Origin: Zerene cesonia
Taxonomy: Eukaryota; Arthropoda; Insecta; Lepidoptera; Pieridae
Direction of reading: 5' to 3'
DNA length: 64,000 bases
Assembly (NCBI RefSeq): GCF_012273895.1
Contig: NW_024045134.1
Span: forward strand, 1,984,001 to 2,048,000
Shown here one piece after another: positions 59,009 to 64,000 of this stretch (the stretch's first letter is position 1; every line of letters starts with the position of its first letter). The notes under the pieces were generated by a model. It was not told where the DNA came from. It worked only from the letters and a program-made list of their open reading frames with translations, and did no database searches. A program made the position numbers and the translations under genes.

Positions 59009-59205
59009 GTAAAAGTAATAAATGTTATTTGCAGTTAACAATTTACTTTTTTCTTTATTACAATATTTATGGCAAGACTAGGTATACTTCTTATGCTACA
59101 ATACCTCGTCCGCGGATCCGCTCGACTGAACTAAAAATAATTGTATTTTTCGTACCTAAGTATGTTCCTAGTATGACATATTTTGTCCGATTTAAAAAGT
59201 TTATG

Positions 59206-59310
59206 TTTGATGCTCTCACGCTCGCTGTAAAGTGTTCGAAAAGTCGGGTTAATAATATAATAATTAAATTGCGTTTAAAATCCGTTTAAAAGTCTTCAAT
59301 TTCTAAAAGC
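59206..59310 (+). mobile_element. TIR element (MITE-like), 3' half
   Basis: CACGCTCGCTGTAAAGTGTT and the right arm AAAATCCGTTTAAAAGTCTT CAATTTCTAAA match the element at 32754-32900. Confidence 0.65.
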
Positions 59311-61004
59311 TCTATTTGATTTTGAAAGACCCAGAGACATTTACTTATATATTCACGAATTTGCATTTTTATACCTCGGTCTTATGTGTGAAAGAGCTAC
59401 TCCTAAGAAGTATATTTTTTTAAATAAAATTATTACCTAATATTGGTCTCTCACCATATAAAATTTGTCAATCTATCAAGCGCTTTTTACATCACCGACG
59501 GAAAGAGACAAACAGAACAAAATACGAACCATTGTTTTGAGGCAAATAAAACATCCATATTTAATAGCAATTACTCTTTTAAAAAATTACATGTCGCAGG
59601 CAAATCGTATGTAGACACGTTTACGAACACCGTCGTCTGTTTATATAGCTTAGGAATTTGGTATTAGGTATGCTGAGATTTCGGAATCAGATATATTTGA
59701 TGTGGATTAAGATGAGCTAGATTAGGTTCACATTATTTTAAACCTACATAATATAATCCGTCGGCTCACAAACGTTTCGACAAAGAACCGTATCGGCATA
59801 ATACGAAATGACCAGTGTAAACAATGAAATTATAGAATTTGTCTGCGACATATAGATAATCAAGTTTATGGCAAAAAACGTGCCTGTCTCACAGATAATA
59901 TAATAATTACTGACTAATATAAATTATACATTAAAAGCGGAAAGCTCAGGCATAAAACACCGACTTCAACAAGACTACGTCAATTATTTTCATAGTTTAT
60001 TGTGTGTCTACAGTTTTCGTTCCCGGTTTCTGCTGATACTATCTTGTACACACACTACAGTGCTCATCTTTCTCTGAAATGATGGTTGTCGTTATCGTCA
60101 TCGACTGTTAAGTGCTACCTTTAAGGAAGCCATTAACCACGATCTAGCCCGATGGTAAGCGAAGATGTGGTCTAAGATGGAGCGCGCTTCTCTAGAAGGT
60201 ACCGGTTCACTCTTCTTTTCAAGACCTTCTGATTGTACTTTACGGGGAACACAGACTCGGGAAGCATGTTCCAATCCTTTGTGGTTAGGATAAATAATGT
60301 GGAATCGCCGCTTAGTCCGCGTACATGAAACGTTCACCAAATAGCGGTGCCTAGAGTCTGTGTCTCGACGACCGGTGGATGAATGGGGATGGCGGAATCA
60401 ACTTTCCCGGGCTAAACTAGTCTTTTCTTCGTCAGAATACCAAGCTTTTTAGGCGACTTGGGCTTTTGATTCTATGTATGAACCAAAGTTCAGAGTAGGC
60501 GCTAGTTATGGTGATTACAAGAAGCTCGAGGTGGTCAGATATCAGGACAGATATCCTTTGGAATGTTGCGAGTTAGTTGAAATGGACTCCGTTTAATTAT
60601 AGCATTTAACACCGGTTCAGAAAGCAGTTTCTGCAGAGAAGAGCCGACAAGAAACTCTGTGGTTGCTCGTTTCAAATCATATCAATTTTATATTTTAATT
60701 CTATAAATAACATCAGAATAGTATTCCAGCCATCACTTCAATAGCTTTCCGGCATATTTAGCAACAAAAATTTATAAAAATAGCAATAAAACACACAGAG
60801 CACTTGATGTAGTCAGCAATGAGAACGCAATATCTTTAGTTCAATTATTTTTATTTCAAAATCAAGTTAGTGGCACTTTATATGCAAATCTGATCAGTAA
60901 TTTCCGTGTGTAAGTTGTAAAAAACAAACAGACACAAACAAAGACAAGTTTGTTGCATAATTGAAGATTTCGTATGGGTAAAAGTTCCTTTAGTTCAATA
61001 TCAC

Positions 61005-61170
61005 TACAAAGTATAAAACGGAGTTGCTTTCCGCCGTCTGTTTGTCTATGCTTAGATCTTTAAAATGAAGCAACAGATTCTGATGTTCTTATTTAATAGA
61101 GTGATTCAAGAGGAAGGTTTTTGTATTTCATATATAATTGCACTCGTGCAAAGCTGGGGCGGATCGCTAG
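61005..61170 (+). mobile_element. Lep1-like element ending in CTAG
   Basis: GTCTATGCTTAGATCTTTAA and AATAGAGTGATTCAAGAGGA blocks; it ends GGGGCGGATCGCTAG followed by T. Confidence 0.6.
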
Positions 61171-61798
61171 TATCCTATAGTCTTTAAAATGATTTATAGA
61201 TATGATATGTTTGTGACGTGTACAATACACATGTTTTGAATGTTTTGCAACTTATGTTCAATAATGAATAAAAGTTTTATTCATTCTTATTTTTTATTCA
61301 TTGTTATGAGATTTTTTAATCGACATTCCCAAAACGAAGGAGGTTATCAATTAGATTTTTAGTAACTGGATTTCCAATCAGAATGTATGACGTGATTCTT
61401 TTCGTATTTAATAGATGATTATGGACATTTGGTCCCATTTTAAAATTTGGAGTGGTTCCTCATGAGGATGTTGGTGACCTTCCGTGAAGAGAATAATTAT
61501 CTATACATATAAATGAAATTGCGAGTGTCCATTTGTATAACCGTCTTTTTTTTTACTACATGTATATGAATATAACCCCGTATATACACAAAAATAACAT
61601 TGTCTACAATTGCCTGTGTATTTGCGTAATTAATGGAACTTTCACAGGCAGATAGCTGGTGTAATAAGGAATATCTCAGGTTGCTTTTTTGCAATATTCC
61701 TATAGGAACATAGGAATCCCAAGGAAAACTTGTATACTTGGGTGAAACTGCGGGACACGATAGTTTATAAATAAAGCTCCTACGTCTTATTGAAATAT

Positions 61799-61804
61799 TT
61801 TATT
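61799..61804 (-). terminator. Poly(A) signal of C1QBP
   Basis: AATAAA on the minus strand, about 350 bp past the stop codon. Confidence 0.5.
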
Positions 61805-62153
61805 CAGAACTAACATTAAAACTAAATCAAACAACACATTGCACAACTAAACTAACATTCTTAAAGCTGTTTACAGCAAAATAAATGCTCTTCATAACAA
61901 TCAGAAATAAATTCATTCCTCTGTGGAATCTTACAATTATCTTTCATATTGAAAAGCAATTATTTACACAGAAATAAAAAGTTGAGAAAACATAATTATT
62001 TATCATTATTTCGCTTTATAGAGAACACAACAAAATTCTGTTTTTAAAAAGCTTTTTCGAATGGCTGCAAAATAATAAGGACTACAGATAAAACATGGCA
62101 GTGCAGATTCCACAGATACAAAATGTTGTCTTTGACTATTCTAGGATAACAGA

Positions 62154-63695
62154 TTATTGTTTGCCAATAGTAAACTTGGAGATTCCCTCCAAAAGGTTAA
62201 TATACGCGGTGTGCTCATACGCCGTGCTGAAATCTGAGAGTTTCTGAACAAATTCATTGCTCACACCCTTCTCTTCCAGAACATTCATAAGCAGATCGTA
62301 GAGATACTGGAAAAAATTAAGTATCATTTATTATCTGATAAAAAATTTATGCATGTTGTTTATTGAATCTCTAATGAGTCATAAGTAAATAAAAAAATGC
62401 AATAAAAAAAAATCTAATCACGCCTATCTTTGTGCATAATTGTTTGCAATGATTACGGAGAATTAAAAAATGATTAAGAAAGACACAAAAAATAAAAATA
62501 AAAAAAAAAACATACAAATGTTGCACTTCAATGAATAATCCTCACACTTATGAGAACTAAACTCCACATCGATGCTTTGATTTCCCCCATAATTGGCACC
62601 TGAACACCGTATAGTTACGGAATCAAGTATGGCGGATATATGGGGGGATTATAAGATATTCCACCACGGCGGGATTCGAACCCGGGACCTTCGAGTTGAA
62701 AACACTGTGTGTTACCATAAAGCCACGGTGTGACTTAGTAAGCAAGGCGAATAATAGTATATATACCATCAAAAACATAAATGTGAAAAATTACAGTAAA
62801 GTTTAATTAAAAAAAATATATCTGGTTGTGGACTATGCAAAAGAGTATTGCAATGAATGCAAAGAAGAGTTCTAAAGAAATTCCCGAAAGATGTTGAAGA
62901 GAACAGAATAAACATTATAATATATAAGTAAGTACGCATTTTTATTTCCTGTTTCATCATTATCAACTTCAAGGCAGATAAATTGAAATTTAAATTGAAT
63001 GTAGAATAATTTACAAATTGTAATTACTTATCACATAATATCAAATTAAGCTTAAGATATCACTTTTGTCAAGTATCACTAATACTCTTTTATTTAACAG
63101 GTAACAGCTTTTAAATGTTTTTAAGAAAAAAAAAACTATCCAAGTTAAATCCAAAGCTTAATTTAATTGTAAACTTATTACGAATATTACTGGCCGGCTT
63201 CTTTATTTGCTGATAATGTTGTAGTATTTTCCACTTTTTTTTATGTAAATTTCCATACATTATTGGCCACTTTTACTAACAGAAGAATAGCAAGAAGAAA
63301 AAGAGATTAACTGGCAGATTGCAAATACAACAAACATTTCTTACTGAGTTTTCTATTGACAAGACACAAACAGGAGGTGAGCCTCTACGTGCCTTTCTCT
63401 TTTGAAAAGATTAAGGGATAATGAATGAAACAGATATAAATGTATCGACTAAGAATACTGAGGAAAAGGATATATTCCTAGATTTACAAGTAAGCTTTTA
63501 AATTGATAGTAATTAACTACTTTCCCCACTACTCCTCACTACTTCATTTTAAGTAAAATTGGAAATGAAATAAACATTTTTTTAGATTTTTTTATTAACT
63601 ACCTACCCCATCAAGCACATCACCAGCCACTGCATACACTTTGTCGGACCACTCTCCCTTGTATAAGGTTACTTCGTCAATGCCGAATATATCAT
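62154..63695 (-). CDS. C1QBP: C1QBP/P32, mitochondrial (last two coding exons)
   Basis: P32 is an acidic, doughnut-shaped trimer of the mitochondrial matrix linked to mitochondrial translation and RNA handling. Two exons are visible on the minus strand: 63607-63695 and 62154-62306. The first encodes DIFGIDEVTLYKGEWSDKVY and AVAGDVLDG, with donor GTAGGT. The second encodes YLYDLLMNVLEEKGVSNEF, VQKLSDFSTAYEHTAYINLL and EGISKFTIGKQ, then TAA. The order DIF..V, W.D, LY..LM..L..(K/R)GV, STA.EH..Y...LE matches the C-terminal half of the MAM33/P32 family. The junction is phase 0. The upstream exon must supply one base of the first codon, and the start, transit peptide and N-terminal half lie beyond 64000. 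Confidence 0.92.
62307..63606 (-). other. C1QBP last intron
   Basis: AT-rich. It holds a tRNA-derived SINE-like segment at 62575-62735; nothing else recognised. Confidence 0.7.
62575..62735 (-). mobile_element. Third tRNA-like SINE
   Basis: On the minus strand: ACACCGTGGCTTTATGGTAA (A-box-like), then GGTCCCGGGTTCGAATCCCG (B box), CCGTGGTGGAATATC and a unique body. The anticodon arm does not fold well, so I call a SINE rather than a tRNA gene. Confidence 0.6.
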
Positions 63696-63732
63696 CTGTA
63701 AGTTAATAAATTCACATTATAGTCAACTAACT

Positions 63733-63915
63733 GGGCCCGGCGGTTTTACCCGCGTAAGTCCGTATCCCGTAGGAATATCGGAATAAAAATGTTATTCCAG
63801 TTGTTTGTTACTTACCAACATTGCAATTGGTTCAGTAGTTTTAGGCGTGAAAGAGTAACAAATGCACACACATCCTTACAAACTTTCGCATTTATAATAT
63901 AGTAGGAAGTAGGAT
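63733..63915 (-). mobile_element. CTAG-type element, decayed end
   Basis: GCGTAAGTCCGTATCCCGTA and TTTATAATATAGTAGGAAGT match the family in reverse; the terminal CTAG is lost. It lies upstream of the last-but-one C1QBP exon. Confidence 0.6.
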
Positions 63916-64000
63916 AGTATGATGAATTATACTATTCGCCTGTAAGAGCCTTAATTATCTACTTGAAATGATTTTAAATTGTTGAATAAAATTTCCTGAA

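Larger units (their letters stand above)
56352..61798. other. Spacer between APPBP2 5' end and C1QBP 3' end
   Basis: It should hold the APPBP2 promoter near 56352-56700, where no TATA box is evident. The rest has an R2 repeat at 57000-57230, a 1000-N gap, a TIR-element fragment, a Lep1-like element and AT-rich sequence. No gene is supported; one could be hidden in the gap. Confidence 0.6.

Noticed and set aside
60098..60340. 80-codon minus-strand frame with protein-like composition
   Set aside because: Starts at an R2-like GATGGTAAGCG block and looks repeat-derived; I cannot name a family, so I did not call a gene.
62660..62732. Possible functional tRNA gene
   Set aside because: B box is good but the anticodon arm and acceptor stem do not form convincingly and the sequence continues as a SINE-like body.

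Overview
The window looks like lepidopteran (moth or butterfly) nuclear DNA. The background is AT-rich and the genes are split into many small exons with GT-AG introns. The non-coding DNA is packed with decayed, dispersed repeats of the kind typical of Lepidoptera: tRNA-derived SINEs with target-site duplications, short elements ending in CTAG with a GC-rich subterminal hairpin, TIR elements and (TCCTA)n-type tails. I see no bacterial operon, CRISPR array, phage or virus. Two runs of exactly 1000 N (10926-11925 and 58009-59008) are assembly gaps of placeholder size.

Three protein-coding genes can be supported by spliced translation. (1) Plus strand, 5358-13168: an annexin that I assign to the AnxB10 group, with 8 coding exons and 320 codons. 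Exon 7 is followed after only 16 nt by the start of a second, diverged copy of itself (7b), which runs into the first N gap. The last exon has a CAGCAG tandem acceptor. (2) Minus strand, 56351 down to 16941: a complete APPBP2 (PAT1) orthologue, with 13 coding exons and 621 codons. It carries an N-terminal BC-box/Cul2-box and tetratricopeptide repeats. Its first intron is about 24.6 kb. (3) Minus strand, from the right edge to 62154: the last two coding exons of C1QBP/P32, the mitochondrial matrix protein; its 5' part lies outside the window.

Layout. 1-5357 is intergenic, with an array of imperfect hairpins at 1853-2220. 5358-13405 holds AnxB10 and its poly(A) signals. 13406-16550 is the convergent AnxB10/APPBP2 spacer. 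16551-16790 is a degenerate 20-bp tandem repeat just past the APPBP2 stop codon. 16941-31612 holds APPBP2 exons 13 to 2. 31613-56192 is APPBP2 intron 1, which is mostly repeats and has no supported coding exon. 56352-61798 is the spacer upstream of APPBP2, with repeats and the second gap. 61799-64000 is the C1QBP 3' end.

The three genes are not an obvious functional unit: annexin is a calcium/phospholipid binder, APPBP2 is a CRL2 ubiquitin-ligase receptor, and P32 is a mitochondrial chaperone-like protein. The most interesting points are the annexin alternative-exon architecture, low-complexity tracts directly downstream of APPBP2 splice donors, the hairpin array, the 20-bp repeat, and the many short element families sharing one kind of 3' end.
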